The translations under genes and the position numbers were made by a program. The notes below the pieces were generated by a model that searched no databases, was not told the DNA's origin, and worked only from the letters and a program-made list of their open reading frames with translations. A DNA stretch of 64,000 nucleotides from Datnioides undecimradiatus. Its lineage: Eukaryota > Chordata > Actinopteri > Lobotiformes > Datnioididae. The DNA lies in NCBI GenBank assembly GCA_008933995.1, contig WARS01000034.1, forward strand, positions 2,619,501-2,683,500, in the 5' to 3' direction. Numbering within the stretch: position 1 is the stretch's first letter; every line of letters begins with the position of its first letter. Positions 35,497 through 48,960 of the stretch are shown piece after piece.

Positions 35497-35502
35497 AATA
35501 AA
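35497..35502 (+). terminator. poly(A) signal AATAAA for slitrk1
   Basis: A canonical AATAAA is followed within 20 bases by GT-rich sequence (35503-35520) of the kind that binds cleavage factors. It gives a 3' UTR of about 2.85 kb. A genomic run of 14 A follows at 35521-35534, so oligo-dT cDNAs ending here could be internally primed. Confidence 0.6.
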
Positions 35503-36775
35503 GTGTGGTTGAGGTTGAGTAAAAAAAAAAAAAAGATGGTGGCTTTTTAGGAATTTTCATTGGATTTGACTGAGATGGTGCACTCACAACAAGTTCAGAT
35601 TTATCATGGGCTCATGTTATTTTGCACATCTCGGACCCTGACTGCTTACTTACACTGAGCTCAAGTGCACTGTCTTATGTCTTTGTCCTTTAATGTAGAA
35701 AAGTGGTCAAAAATGGGTTAAACTCATGATATTTCTCTACTATACACGATACAGAAGATTTATTTTTTACACTGGATCAGATTTTAATATAAAGTTATCT
35801 TCATATGATTTTATCATGATGTAGATGTTAGCTCCTGGAGTGAAATGAGCATATTTAGACTCTTGCTTCAGTGCTGGCTGCGTTATCATACGGTGCCCAA
35901 CACGAGTGTTATGCTATGTTTCATGTCCTCTCTGGGTTACGTAAACCCCCCAAAAATCAAACATGGCTGATGTATGAGGATCATTAATATTTTAAAACGA
36001 TTCATACTGGTGTATAAGAAGTAAAAAGAAAAAAAAAAAACTAATGAATGTTTGAATCACATCACACTGCTACGAGCTTTAATCCTACTGCTTTTATCCA
36101 TCGTATAAATGTATGGACTCCCTTTATATTTAATGGAAAAATGCAAATGCCATATATTGTGCAGCAGAGCGGTATACTTTCTGTGCATTGAGTAATAGAC
36201 CTTCAGAACATTACACTTTCTCTGTTTGAATCCATTAGAGAGTTTTCTGTCAGGTGTTCCTGTGCTGTAGTCCTGTGTGACTCAGTGCATAACAGTAGGG
36301 CCCATTCATTAATGCAATGGATAATAGCTGTTGGTAACGCAGCGGAGTGGAGAAGTCTCTTTCGCACGCTGGGCACACAGCACTCCAACACTGTTGTGGC
36401 CCAGCAGGCCTGCCGTAGTTCGTGTGATAGTCCCCCCGAGGAGCTGGCAGTTGATGCAACACTTCCAGCAGGGATAACATCATCCGCACACCTCATACAC
36501 TCAGCTCTGGTGTAAGTCTCAACGGTCCCGCTTTGGTTTAAGTCGTTGCCATTTAATCCCAAGGGTATGGAAAATAGTTTATGCATGTGTCTGTATTTGG
36601 AAGCCGTGCTTTCTTTGCTTCAGGGTTACTTCTCGGGGGGGAAAGAAAACATTCGTGTTGCTCATTTTGGCTGGTTAGTCATCATTTGGAATTTCCATTA
36701 CAGCTTGAACAGCCACTGCTATTATCTCATGTTTTTATGCTACCTCAGGCACATCTGCTCTGTTTATTCTATTGC

Positions 36776-36795
36776 TTTTTTTTTTTTTTTTTTTT
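36776..36795. repeat. poly(T) run, 20 bases
   Basis: Uninterrupted T20 about 1.25 kb beyond the slitrk1 poly(A) signal. Confidence 0.9.
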
Positions 36796-38019
36796 GCCAC
36801 AACAAAGATGACCTTATTCTTTGAGGGAATAACTGTGATAACTGGCCACAAGATCCTAAACAGGTAGTATTTGAATTGTACTGCAGTAAATGAAAACATT
36901 CACAGCTGAAATGATCTATAATGCAACACAGTTTTCGTCAGGCTTGTTCCAGATTCACGCAGACGTAAAAAAGACAGCAGAGTGATGCATCAAAATTGAT
37001 TTTTGCATCAAAATCATGATGCAAAAAGCAAAACAACGGAAACACCGGCCTTTCCCTTTAATTTGCGCTAAAGTGTCTGCAGCTAGCTTTTATCTCACTC
37101 CCACTGGTCAGATTCACTGTGTCTGCTCTTGTTTTAGCTTTTGTAAAAAATCCCCATAAGATTCTAAGCTTGGGTATTAGCCTTTGATGTTAGCTTTGAT
37201 GAAAGTCCCATGTGTTGCACTGAAGAGTTGCCAGTAGTCCTGCACTTCCAAACTCTGCAGCCACTGCAACCCCTCGCTGCTGGTTTTAGTCCGTGGGGGT
37301 GTGTAGCAGTGATTATCTGGCATTATCCCCATGGATTTCTTGGTGTTACTCCCAGATATTATTATTAGCCCATCCACTGCAAAGCGCTTGGCCTATAAGT
37401 CTCAGTGGTTGGGCTTTATTAGTTCTTTGTGAGCCACAATAGTTATGGAATACCCCTGCTCTATTCTTTAATGTTGTGCTTAGAATCAGTGCCAGTGATT
37501 GAGCTCGGTATTAGCGTGAATGCACTGGAGTGCAAGTGTTTTACATGGAAGGCAACACAGCGAGCGTGACAAGCAGGCATTAGCTTTTGTAATCATTGTG
37601 CTTGTTAATATACCTTTCAATATGCAAGCATATCCCCAAAACATGTCCCCAATATAATTACATCAGCAAAGCCAAATCTTCAGAGGGTAAAAATGTGTGT
37701 GTGCAGCCTTGCTCAACATACTCTTTCAATACAATCACCAGGTGTCATTTTCAGAGTGGCTAATCAGTCATATTGTTGTATATTTGGCTTTATGGCAATT
37801 AAACTGGAGCCAGACGAAGGCGGAGCTTTAAACACAAAACACCAACAACGCAGCAGCAGCAGTAGCACATGAAGTGACTCTAGTAAAAGTTGCATACCTG
37901 TGAAGCACGGCTCTGCTCTCGGAGTTCAGACGTGGGCAGATGATTCAATCGAACCATGGGCAGTTCAAATATTTCAAACTGAACTCCGGTGTCTGCCAGA
38001 CAGACTATGGAGCAAACAT

Positions 38020-38310
38020 CCCGAGTAATTAAAAAGGATTTCAACTCATAATTGACCCAGATCTGGTGTCAACCCACTGCGCGCTGGCCTATGTCAAACC
38101 ACAAAGCAGGGGGAGGGGGTGGGGCTTTAATCAAGATGAGTGAATGGCCCACCGAGTGTTTCCTCCAGCTCTAAGTAATCCTCTTCTTCCAGCCCCCACT
38201 TATTGATTATCTCATTGATTTCATTTAGTGGCCACACGCATGCCCATCCCTCGCTGGCATTTCAGGCATTACGTTGCTCTAAACCTGATCTGATTACACT
38301 GCTACAACGG
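38020..38310. promoter_or_regulatory. candidate CNE downstream of slitrk1
   Basis: Contains CTTTAATCAAG, TTATTGATTATC and CATTGATTTC homeodomain-like motifs around a G-rich stretch (38108-38127). It has no coding frame or known repeat. Inferred from texture only. Confidence 0.25.
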
Positions 38311-40659
38311 GTGTCACAACCGCAACACAAAACTGGAGCCTGTTTGCGGTCACGATGTCAGGACGTGTGAGATGTGGCCAGGGGAAAAGGGGCAGCGTCC
38401 GACCCTTTAACCGACTCCTCCATTTAAAAGTTGATTTCACAATATTTCAACACACCTTAACCTGCATGCATAAGTGGGAGGACGCACAGTGACACACGTA
38501 CTCTGCAGCCTGACACAGAGGCTATCAGAACTTTTAATTTCCTGAACCTATCTTGGTCTGAAGCTGAGGAAACCTGCCCTTGTTGCTTTTCACAATTATC
38601 TGGCTGGTCAGAGAACAGCTTGTAACTGGGCCAAGGTGAGTTTGGCCTATTGAGCACTCAGTAAGAGGCTCTTCAAGTCTAGATAGATTGTATATACAAT
38701 GTCCTTTATACAGTGAGATGTTGGAATCCAGGGTCCTCCTCTCTTTGGGGACAAGTGGCATAAAGGTGCTGTTGAGGATGATATGATGACGCTCTAGGTA
38801 AAGTGTTAGTTTGGGGATTAGAGAGCTTGAACACGTGCTTACGTTTATCCACGCACTCCAATTAGTCACGGTCATAATTTCTACTTACACGAGCAGAAAA
38901 TGCAAACTCTTGGTCACCAAGCAAAATCCCTCCTCTCTTCTAATCCTCACAGATGAACACTGGTTACATTTTGATTTTTCTGTGTGGGCTGTCTGCTGGG
39001 TTTTCTTTCAAAGAACCTTGGAGGCAGTTTCAGGTTTTTGGCAGTTTGTTCCCGTCGTGATTATGAGCGCTTTCAAGCACAATGGTGACAAAAAAACGCT
39101 CTCTTTAGTGCTGTTAATTCGGTTTGGCATTGACTAAGCCAGACCAGGACACATGCCTTTTACTAAAGCTAACATCTTTGTGATCTGTGCGGTACACAAG
39201 GTGGTCTGACATAATGTGGGAAGCTAATGTCAAAACACCAGTATCAAATCTGACTCTAAGTGTGAAAGATGGTGGATTTCTCTTAGGCTCTGTGTTGTCA
39301 CCCTTTCTTTTCCTCAAATATATATTTTGCGAAGAATCCTCAATATGTACAATAGGACAATATCCAAGTGCTAACCTTTCGCTTTTGCGGTTTTCATGTG
39401 CGTGAAAAAATACTTTTGTTTGCCAAAAAGTCGTTCACAGACAAATAAACGTACAGTATTTTGTTCCACATCATGACGTTACTTATATTTGTTGCATATT
39501 AGAGTCAAAATACTTTTGACCAATGTACAATCTACTATAGAAATTCCAAAAACATAAAGACTTATTAGGAATTTAGAGACGTACTCCTGCTACAAAGTAC
39601 TTTCTGGACCAGTTGTACAAATGCATTGTGTTTGAAAGCTGAGATCTCTCAGACCCCAAACAGAGGCAATGCACAGTTTTTACAGCACAGCTCATCATTT
39701 TATGTTGTGTTTCCATAAAATATAAAATTCAAAGTAATAAAACAATGTCAGCTGCTGTTTTTAATAAATTCAAGGAGGATTTACTGAACCTAAATTAACT
39801 GCACTTCCAGTAAACACTAAAACTGTGCCACCAAACCGAGCCTTCATTGTTGTATTTTACCATAAGAATGCAATGTTTACTTTACACTAGACTCCTCAGT
39901 GCTGTGAAATCTCAGTCAGTTATGTTAAATTTTAGTCAGCGTCATATAGTTTGTTATTTCTAAATCGAGATGATCTAGTTTTCACTGTCAGAGCTAATCA
40001 TGTCTTGTCACGAAAGTATGACTTGATAAATTAGTCAGTTCTCTCCCTCATTAAGTTACGTCATTTAGAGACAGGCATTAGTTTATTAGCATATAATTCC
40101 CAGCATGCACTGCAGTCGGGTCAAAATTCACCAGAAGTCCTCCTTTGTTCTAATGTGAGGAAAAGTTGAACAATGGAGGCTGTTCAGCGTCTCGGGGGAG
40201 TCACGTGGTCGTCTGTCTGATCGAAATGAAGAACAATGCTAGAAGCTGTGCTGATTAGAAACTGCTGCCCACGAGGGATCAAACTTGATATGATAGATGA
40301 TAAAACTACAAATGAGCTTTTTATTAAAAGGAAATTAAAATGAAGACAGTGTGCAGATTTGACTTTGTATTAAAAGTTGAAATAGCAAAATGTAGTTAGT
40401 TTAAAAATGATGATACTGGTCAGTCTGGTTGCAGTGTTGGTACCATCATTCTCTGTGCTATAAGATAAATGGCGGTTTGGTTGAACACGTTTCAGAAATG
40501 GGTGTGACGCTCACCTGCATTATCTGTGATTTCCAGTTGGTTAGCGTCACATTAGTGACTGTGCAGATGACTGTTCCCAGTCTGAACTGACTCAAAGTTT
40601 CATGAATTGCAAAGTAGCGCAATTACACTCGAGAGACGCGTCAGATCCTCTGTCACCAA

Positions 40660-40880
40660 AGCGGCGCCATTTCGAGGAGACTTTGTCTTTATTTTAATGA
40701 GTCATTTCTTTTAAAAAGGAGCATAATCAAGTGTTTTGGAATAACCTTTCAGAGATGCTAATTGCAGCGAGCTTGATTAATCTTAGCAGACACCTGAATG
40801 CATCATTTCCAAAACAAGACAGTGCGCGCTTCACTTAAATTGCATTAACCCCACCTTCAACTGGATTTGCACGCTCGGTG
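40660..40880. promoter_or_regulatory. candidate CNE downstream of slitrk1
   Basis: The POU-like ATGCTAAT (40755-40762) lies 12 bp before the palindrome GATTAATC (40775-40782), a dimeric homeodomain motif, with TAATGAGTCAT near 40697. Dense, varied and non-repetitive sequence of this kind is typical of developmental enhancers, but conservation is untested. Confidence 0.35.
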
Positions 40881-42218
40881 GCTTCAGCTACTCGGGGGTA
40901 ACTTTGAACTCCACTTTATTGAAATATCAACCCAAAGCAATGAAAACATGAAAGATGAAGTAAATGTGCATTGCCTCACACTGCGCTGAGAGAGCTTTGC
41001 CACCATCAGGCACACTTTGATATCAGCGTTATGTGTCAACATACTGTACACACAGAAGGGCTTAAAGTGTGATCCATAGGAGATTCACACACACTTCCAG
41101 GGGCTTTTAGCTGTGCACTCAAAGAGATGTTTCAATTAAATAATTGCAAAGAGTTTAAAATTCAACCATGCAAAGTTTATGAGCGGAGAGAGAAACCACA
41201 CCATGGCTAAGTAACTAATGAGAAAGCGTCCTTGGCATCTAAACAGCGCGCTGGAAACAGACGGTGAATGAAATCCTCCAGTTGAGCTGGTTTTCCCCCG
41301 CATTAAAGCACAAGCTGAACGTTGCAAAGTTGCCAGAGGAGAGGTCATCTTTATTCTTTTGTCACCGCTGCATTGTTTGCTATCCTTCCGACTCACTCCG
41401 CGCCTTTTAGACGGATACATTTTGATTTTTTCACTCCTTTGTCACTCTTTGATGACTGGCAAATCGATAGGCTCTTGAAGACAGGGTTGGGGGGAGGACG
41501 GATTGACTTTCCTCACACCCACTCTATTTAGCCTGACAGTTTGAAGCGGCTCGCGCTAAACACATCATCCCCAACGCCACCAACAACAACAAGAACAACA
41601 GCAACAGCTCAAAAAAGAGAAACAGCAACTGCATCAAGCATTTCGTCTGATTTTATGTGTCTCAGACAAATTGTCCACGTTTCTTCATTCCTCTTTGTTA
41701 CAGGTGGTTAGAGCAGCATTTTTCTATCTGCGGAAAAGACTAAATGTGTCACACTACTTGCATCTTTGCCTTCTCTGGTTGCCGCCACTGCTTTCCAAGA
41801 AAAGTTCTGCTTTCCCATCATCTTATTGCCTGAAGGATTTTTTTTTTTTCAAAACAAGAGCACATTCTTCCTCTCTCACTGTCTCTCTTATATTTAGTTC
41901 TAGACAGAATGTCGAGTTGTTGCTTCGCACCGCGGGCTATGGAGCGCCTGGTATTGCGCTCAAGCACGGGAGACGAGGGAATAAAGGTTGGTGGCAGCAA
42001 TGCACGTGATGAGCAACTGGGGGCAATCATTCCTGCAAATGTTGCTGGCAATTAATCCACTGTTTGGTATGTTGGAATTTATTTCATGGCTATTCTTTTG
42101 CTGCCAACTGCCTTTTGGCCCTTTTTGCTGGTAAATATCGTTTACAGCTTTTTTTAAATGTTTCCCACCAGAATAAACATAGTAGAGATGTTACCCTTGA
42201 CCTACCCCCCAGTGCACA

Positions 42219-42268
42219 AGCACACACCCACACACAAAAACACAAACACATACCCCCCCCCCCCCCCC
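42219..42268. repeat. CA-rich tract ending in a C homopolymer
   Basis: Degenerate CACA repeats followed by about 16 consecutive C (42253-42268). Confidence 0.9.
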
Positions 42269-45200
42269 GTCTCTCGCTCTCATACACACAGATGCAAATA
42301 CAAATGCACGCTGGATAAATGTTGTCCTTAACCTGGCGTACTACAACCGCTCAGCAAATGCCAGCTGGGTCAACAGATGCCCTGGGCATTCCAGCCTGCT
42401 CTCATACAAAGAACACTGGAGCTGTCGCTTCATCTGCGAACACACAGAGAACATGCACACGTGCGCGCGCACACAGACACACACATGCGTAACCCAGTGC
42501 CTGCGCATTTGGAGCTGTAGTGCAGCGGTCTACAAGCAGATTATGAGGTTTTATCTTGCTTCGTGTTTGGGCCACTGAAATTGCAGCAAGCAAAAGAGGT
42601 GGCAGGTCAAAATTAGTGGGTTTTGGGACGCGGCTCTGCTGCAGATAAATCCACTTGATTTAAAAGTGAAAAATAAATAAATAAATGAAAAAGCATTATC
42701 CAGTATGAAACCAATGCTGTAATTGCAAATTGTAACATGAGCCAGAGTGGATGCATGATACTGTTTACAGGCAAACATCACTTGCTTATCAAAAGGCGCA
42801 CTTGATAAAAACAAACATAGTGAAAGCTCCTTTTTATACGGACGTGTGCACTATTGATGAAACTATACAGTTGAGGTTTTGCAAGTTTGAAAGAATCCAG
42901 GCCACAAAGCTCAGCTCATTAATGACTAACATATCATAAAAATTTAAAGTGGTAAAAAATAGTTTTGCTGACGCAGATGAGCTCTTTCCTACTAGTTTTC
43001 ACCGTCTGTATGACGATTTGATAAAAACACCGGCTTTGTTCTAGTTCTCCCTATCAACCAATCCCTTGTTTTGAGTCATTCTCAGTTTGGGAAGCCCTCC
43101 AAAGTGATAGCTACAAGGCGTAGTGGTAACCAACTCCACTATGGGATGACACACCACTCACAGCACTCATAAGACGTGACTCATATCATCAGAAGCCAGC
43201 AGCGGGGAGGAAAAATAAAAGATTTAAAAATGCGAGGATGTGCAGAGATAGCTGTTAAACGTTTGCTGCATTCCCACCGTCTGGTAGCCTTTTTCAGGAG
43301 AAGGCTATTTGCAAGGTGGAGGTAGTTTTCATTTAGGACGTAGTATATTTTGCATGAATCTGCAATCACAAAGAAGAGGGTGGACAGAAGAAATTAGGGA
43401 CTGCAGCAACTGAAAATAATGGCATTGAATGTTTATAATTTTCCTCCAACACATCTCACACATTGATTGCAATAACAACCTGAACAATCTTTTGCCATGT
43501 TTGTCTGTTGACGTTGGCGATGAAGTTCTGACAAGAAGCACGGCGCGGCTGACAGGGACTGCGGTTAGCTGAGCCAGCCAATGATTGTGTTTAACAAATA
43601 CGGGCAATAGGAGAGGACCTTTGGGGATAGCTGTCGCCACTTCTGAGTGAGACACAGGAAGACTTCGGGGGGAGGGGTTGGCGGGTTGCGGCGGTGGTGG
43701 AGAGTTGATTGCATTCATTGATGGAGGACACGGAATGGGAAGAATGTACAGATGGCAAATGATAGAAAGAGAAAGAGAGCTCAAAGTAGACCAATCTAAA
43801 GTTCATTTTCAAAGCACTTCATACTGTATATCATTCTACATTTTATTCCAGCACATGTGGTGCTGGAAGGTGGCAGGAAGTGGGAAGTAATATCATATAG
43901 AAGGCGTGCGGAGCATCTGCTTGGCGCGATGAGTCAGAATCCATCGAAGACCGAATTAAGTTTATCGCTCTGTGAGAACCATATAGAAGCAAAGCAGATA
44001 TGATGGCCGATGTGAAGGTGAGGAGGGGACTGCGGACATTTTTCAGTGATAATACAAATCCTCCCTCAAAAACTAGCAAAGTCAATTCCTTTCTACCTCA
44101 TTTACACCTGGCATTAAAATGCAATCTGTATATGGAAAAGGGAAAATATGATAATATATAAATCCACGAGGAGCGTACTGGGATCAGGAAGCGTTTGGAT
44201 TAAGGTGGAGGTGGTGAGATTGGATGTCAGCCAAGGCGAGATACAGAGAACGCAGCGTGCCATTCTTAAGAAATGAATCCACAACATGTGAGCTGACAAG
44301 TAGCTAACCCATACACTGGTTAATTTGCTTATAAAGGAAAACCTGAGACAACTAAACTGCTTATTACTGCCAGCTGTAAATGTCATCATCCATTTATCTT
44401 TGATAACAAAGTTTAGTATAACAATCTTTCAATGATATTCTAAATGATTTGAACATGTCAAATGATTTTTTTGCCTCATTTTTTAATTTAATAAGACAAA
44501 AAAACTATATAATGATGTGACAAAGCCACTGAAGATCCACTTACTACTCAGTTTCATCCACATCCTACAGTCCTCGTCATACAGTGATCATTATTTTTGT
44601 TTTTTAAATAATGACAGTTAACAGAAACAAGAGACAAAGCAAAAAAAAAAAAAAGGTCATTTTCTAAACCAAGAAACTGGAAATATTTTAGCTGCTTAGT
44701 TTGACTGAACTGAGCAAAACGGAGGTGGTGATTATCACTAAATATGTTCAAGATGAATAATCATAAATCTGTTCATCTAACTGAAACTGATTTTTATTAA
44801 ATAAGGCAAAACAATTTAAAAGAGCTGGGGAACCTGTTCTTTATTGTATTGTTGTATTATTGATTGTATTTTAATGCTTTAAGTTCCTGACTAAGAACAA
44901 AGCAGCTGATCATCGACTCTTACTGTTTAATCACGGTTCAGAGGGTAATTACTAACTTAATAATAGATTGTATGACAATAATGGACTATTGGAAGACATT
45001 GCAAGTGTGAAACACAATAACACCAGTAACAATGAAGGAAGTCAGAACCAGACTTGTGTCTTCTGCCCTGTGTGCAAGCTGGGATGTTTTCTTTCAAGCC
45101 TGCCGGGGGAGGCTATAATCTAAACTCATCAAAATGATATCTACTAAAAAGAATTCTTAATATGCTGATTACTAATTTAATTTAAATGAAATAAATGTTA

Positions 45201-45567
45201 AAAACAAATAGATGCCTGGTTGACACGCTTGCATGTTTTCCTGATGCAGACATGAAAAATGCTGCAGTTTCAATTACACGAACTCCTCCGCAGCTGATGC
45301 CCGCTTGGCAACCAACATTTAAAGTAAACACAAAATGGTGTACTGCAATTGCAGCATGCTGGATATGGAGTGCCACTGTGTTCAACTGGTGGATGCTTCA
45401 ATCTTGACCAGACGTCTTGTCTGTCGGGGCGGGCAGAAAAAGAAACGAGAGTGAGGGGCAGCACTTCAGGGCTGAGTCACTTTGGTGCTCGCCACAATGT
45501 TCCCCAAGATGGACAGCAGGTTGGGCGCTGATTACAACGGAGCACACCTCCCATCCCCTTGGCCCCT

Positions 45568-45640
45568 CAATAGAGAAAAAAAGAGGGAGGAGAAAGCGAG
45601 AGAAAGGAAGGAAGAGACAGAGTGAGAGAGCGAGAGAGCA
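45568..45640. repeat. polypurine tract
   Basis: Nearly unbroken G/A sequence of about 70 bases, with no gene. Confidence 0.85.
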
Positions 45641-46204
45641 AGCCAATCTATAACCTGTCACTGTCTCTCCCTTGATGGCTGGATGATGGATGACTGCATC
45701 TTCTCTAACAATACCAAAACACTCCCTGCGTGGGAGGCCTTTTGCACAGGGGCAAGGTATGAACTTTGTGTGTGTCCGTGAGTGTGTGTGCGTGCGTGTG
45801 TCTGGGTAATTAGCGTCTCCATTTGTTTCACTTTAACTGACAGCTGACATTGTGCCCCTGCATGTATGATATGACACTAGGCTGGAGGGTCAATCCGTTA
45901 ATGCCTCTATAGGGTTTTTATGGCGAGGGGATAAAAACTATTGCTGCTGCAGAAGAAAATCTTTTTTTCTTTGTTCCCTCTTTTTACCCAGAATGCTGTA
46001 GCTGCACCGTACACCCCAAAACTATTGCTCAACTCACAAGCCTTACAAATGATCTGTCTCAGTCTGTGTGATCTCCACAATATCCACAGTTGCTGATGCG
46101 ATGCATCTCAAATCAGAAAATCACCCCACAAAAATCGGAGATGATGAAAGCCCACAGTGCTGCACAGTTGGCAGAGAAGATGGAGGGGAAGGGAGGGCGG
46201 GCTG

Positions 46205-46400
46205 CTGCCTCCCACTCCTTCTCTTGTTCAGTCTTTGGGGCCTCCGCTGGGTCTCTAGGCTTCATCTCTTTCTCCTCTCTTCCTGTCTTCATTCCTGACT
46301 CTCTTACTCGCTCTGTTGCTTTTCCTCTCCTTTCTCTCTGTCTCTCTCCCACTCTTTATCCCTCCCTATCTGGTTCACAGTCTCTCCCAGGGGCTTAATT
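46205..46400. repeat. polypyrimidine-rich tract
   Basis: C/T-rich sequence on the plus strand, densest at 46262-46375. It explains the serine/leucine-rich frames seen here. Confidence 0.75.
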
Positions 46401-48514
46401 TATGGTTGTGGAGCTACAGAAACATAGGGATGGCAACCCACGCTCTCCTCTGCTTTGTTAGCTTGCTAGCTTGCTGGCTGGCTCACTGACTGGCTGGGTG
46501 TGCGGAGTGTGTGTGCATGTACTGTACGCACGCTGACACTAAGCCAAAAAAAAGGTTTTTTTCTCTTCCTGTTTTCCTGCCTCATTCTTCCTTCCAGACG
46601 TGTGCGAACGCTGGTGCACCTTTTGCTGCAGTCATAGTAAACGGTGGGCCTGTTTCATGTATGGCCTCCGTCATTCTCCGGGTACAGATGCATTAAAAGA
46701 TGAGTATTGCTTGTTGTGGTATATTAGTGCTCTTCAGTGAGCATGAACTCTATATTAGCCCTTAATAGGAGAGTACACAGTGGCCTGCACCTGGAGTCAG
46801 GACATGGTCCTCTTGTTTGTGGTCTTGTCTCTTGTAAACCTGCTGCAAAGGGGCCCAGTGCTGTGTGTTGCAGGAAATCATTAGGAAATATTAAAAATGT
46901 AAATATATCAGTAATGAATATTGATTTTTTTCTATCTGGATGGAATCAAACAGGAAAAAGGTTTTCCTGTTCAAATTGTGCTTTACTGATTCTCTGTTAG
47001 TTATAACTTTCAGTATCTTTGAATTTGTAGCCTGGGTCCAGCTTTTGAAATGTCGCCTATTTGGTTCAGCTAAGTCTGGTGTTGTTAGCTTTGTGCGTCC
47101 AAGCCCTAAAAACCACTATGTTCACCAGGTCGTTGCTAACCGAGTCTCTCTGCTCAGCTGGTTCTGCAACTTTTTAAAATATTAAAACCCTTAGTTAATT
47201 GTTATTAAGCATTCTTCACTGCTGATTTGCTTCATGAAGTAAGGTGTAATTGCATTTTGATTTAAAAGCTGCCAAGCTTTAAATGGTGCTCAAAAATACA
47301 AGACATCATTTTTCCTAAAAGCGACCCGCTCCGTTAAAAAACAGCAACAAGGGCAAAACCACAAACTCTCTCATTCATCCAATAATCTCATATCCAAAAT
47401 GACGGAAAGTGCACGAACCTTGGCAGTGAATCTGTTCAGACACCAACACCGCTCAAAGTAAGAATCTTTTTAAGAAAATATGTCTTTAGATGGCTAAAGA
47501 TGTCTGCCACATCTAAAGCCTCAGTGCTGACTGAAAAAAATTGAATTAGCCTTTGCTACGCTGAAACAGGAAGAAAATACAGTGATTATATGAACATATG
47601 CTGTTCTTTGTCCATTATCTGCTAACTCTGGCTCATTATCCTGACATTTTACTTGGTCTAACGACCCGATCCTGGAATCTAATGAAGGCATGTGAAAGTA
47701 CAGCTGGCAAGTGATGGAGGCCATGGGTGAGTGTCTCCAGCGCCCTCCTTTTCTCTGTCTCCTGGCTGATGAAAACAATGCAGGCAAGGACACCCAGATG
47801 AAAATTAATTGACACTAGTGCAGGTCTCAGCAAAGCCTCGAGCCGGGGGTCCACGAAATGATCAAGGGGACTCGGGAAGTGACACGCCTACGCCGCTGAA
47901 ACGGCTTTGATTTCATACAGTCAGTCACACGTCCCGCTGCCAGATGTATTATATAAAAGGTGGTGGGTGCGCTGTGTATATGAACCTCATTCATGAATGA
48001 GTACTTATTATGGATGACCTGGGAGAACTGGAGTAAGCTGGCACACACTGGCACAGGAGGGCATATGAAAATAACAGACAGGAGGAGTGGTGACAGTAAA
48101 AATAGAGATGCATTGTGTAGATCAGGTGTTGGTTTACTACTTGAATATAATATTTGCTTTGGTATGATGTTTTTTTGTTGGATCTGCTGATTTTTCTTTT
48201 TGATTCAAAACTACAAATAGTTGCCCATCAAGAAGATGCTTTCAAAGACTCACTGTAGCCTTTCAGCTGCACGGGTTCTGAAAACCCCCACGTTTTCTGA
48301 AAAGCTTTGCACCTGAAGATTAAGATGAACTAGACAAGACGTGGTTTCAGCAATGCCCTCTGCTCTGGTTTGTTTGAAAGCTAGCGCGGGGATGGCAGTT
48401 TGGGGCTGAATGATGGCGAGGAGCGAAATCTGAATTCAGGATGAGTGTCAGGTTAATATTCTCCTGCTCTCTGCCACGACTATAATTCATTCTCGAATCG
48501 CGGCACGAAAAGAG

Positions 48515-48960
48515 ACATGAAAGCCTTTTCCTTCCCTCTTCTCTGTTCTCATCAGTCGAAGCTTCACACGCATCCTCTCGATTACCATCGCTCATCTTTT
48601 CTCTTTTGTTTCTCCCCTCGTGTCCCCATTCAATCCATTTTCATTTCCCCCTCAGTTCCCTTTACAGCTGCTTTCATTTCAGCCCGATCTCTCAATCTTC
48701 CACCACCCCTATTCTACACCCCTCTCAGTCTTTTCACCAGCTCTCTGACAAGCTCTGTCTCACTTCCTCCACCTGTCTGTCATCTTTCTCCCTTTTCTTT
48801 CAACCTCCCGTTCTTTATTTTCCCTCTGACTGCTTCCTTTCCAGACTTTTCCCTCTTTTATTGGCATATTTTATCTGTTTCTCTCCCTTTCTTTCTCAAC
48901 ACGCACTCGATTCCTCTCTGTCAAATACCCTCTCTCTCTCCCTCCATTCTCAGCAAAGCC
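48515..48960. repeat. long polypyrimidine-rich tract
   Basis: About 445 bp strongly biased to C/T on the plus strand. It creates a 193-codon serine, proline and phenylalanine-rich open frame (48517-49098) that I attribute to composition, because stop codons need purines. Confidence 0.8.

Larger units (their letters stand above)
32669..35520 (+). other. slitrk1 3' untranslated region (predicted)
   Basis: The region from the stop codon to the first good poly(A) signal has no coding frame of note. It holds a (GA)n tract (33051-33100), an (AC)15 tract (33199-33228), T-rich and AT-rich stretches (34105-34155, 34290-34315), an (ATC)n tract (35223-35254), a Pumilio-type TGTAAATA (33142-33149), seed matches GTGCCAA (33636-33642) and TTGCCAA (34704-34710), and an RE1 motif (34893-34913). 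The end point is inferred from the poly(A) signal only. Confidence 0.6.
35535..45567. other. intergenic downstream of slitrk1
   Basis: No gene. It holds the candidate CNEs near 38020 and 40660, T and C homopolymers, and a perfect 7-bp inverted repeat GTCAAAA-TAC-TTTTGAC at 39514-39530 that may be a transposon remnant. Confidence 0.5.

Noticed and set aside
39514..39530. Perfect short hairpin GTCAAAA-TAC-TTTTGAC
   Set aside because: The stem is only 7 bp with a 3-base loop, too small for a microRNA. No partner terminal repeat was found nearby.
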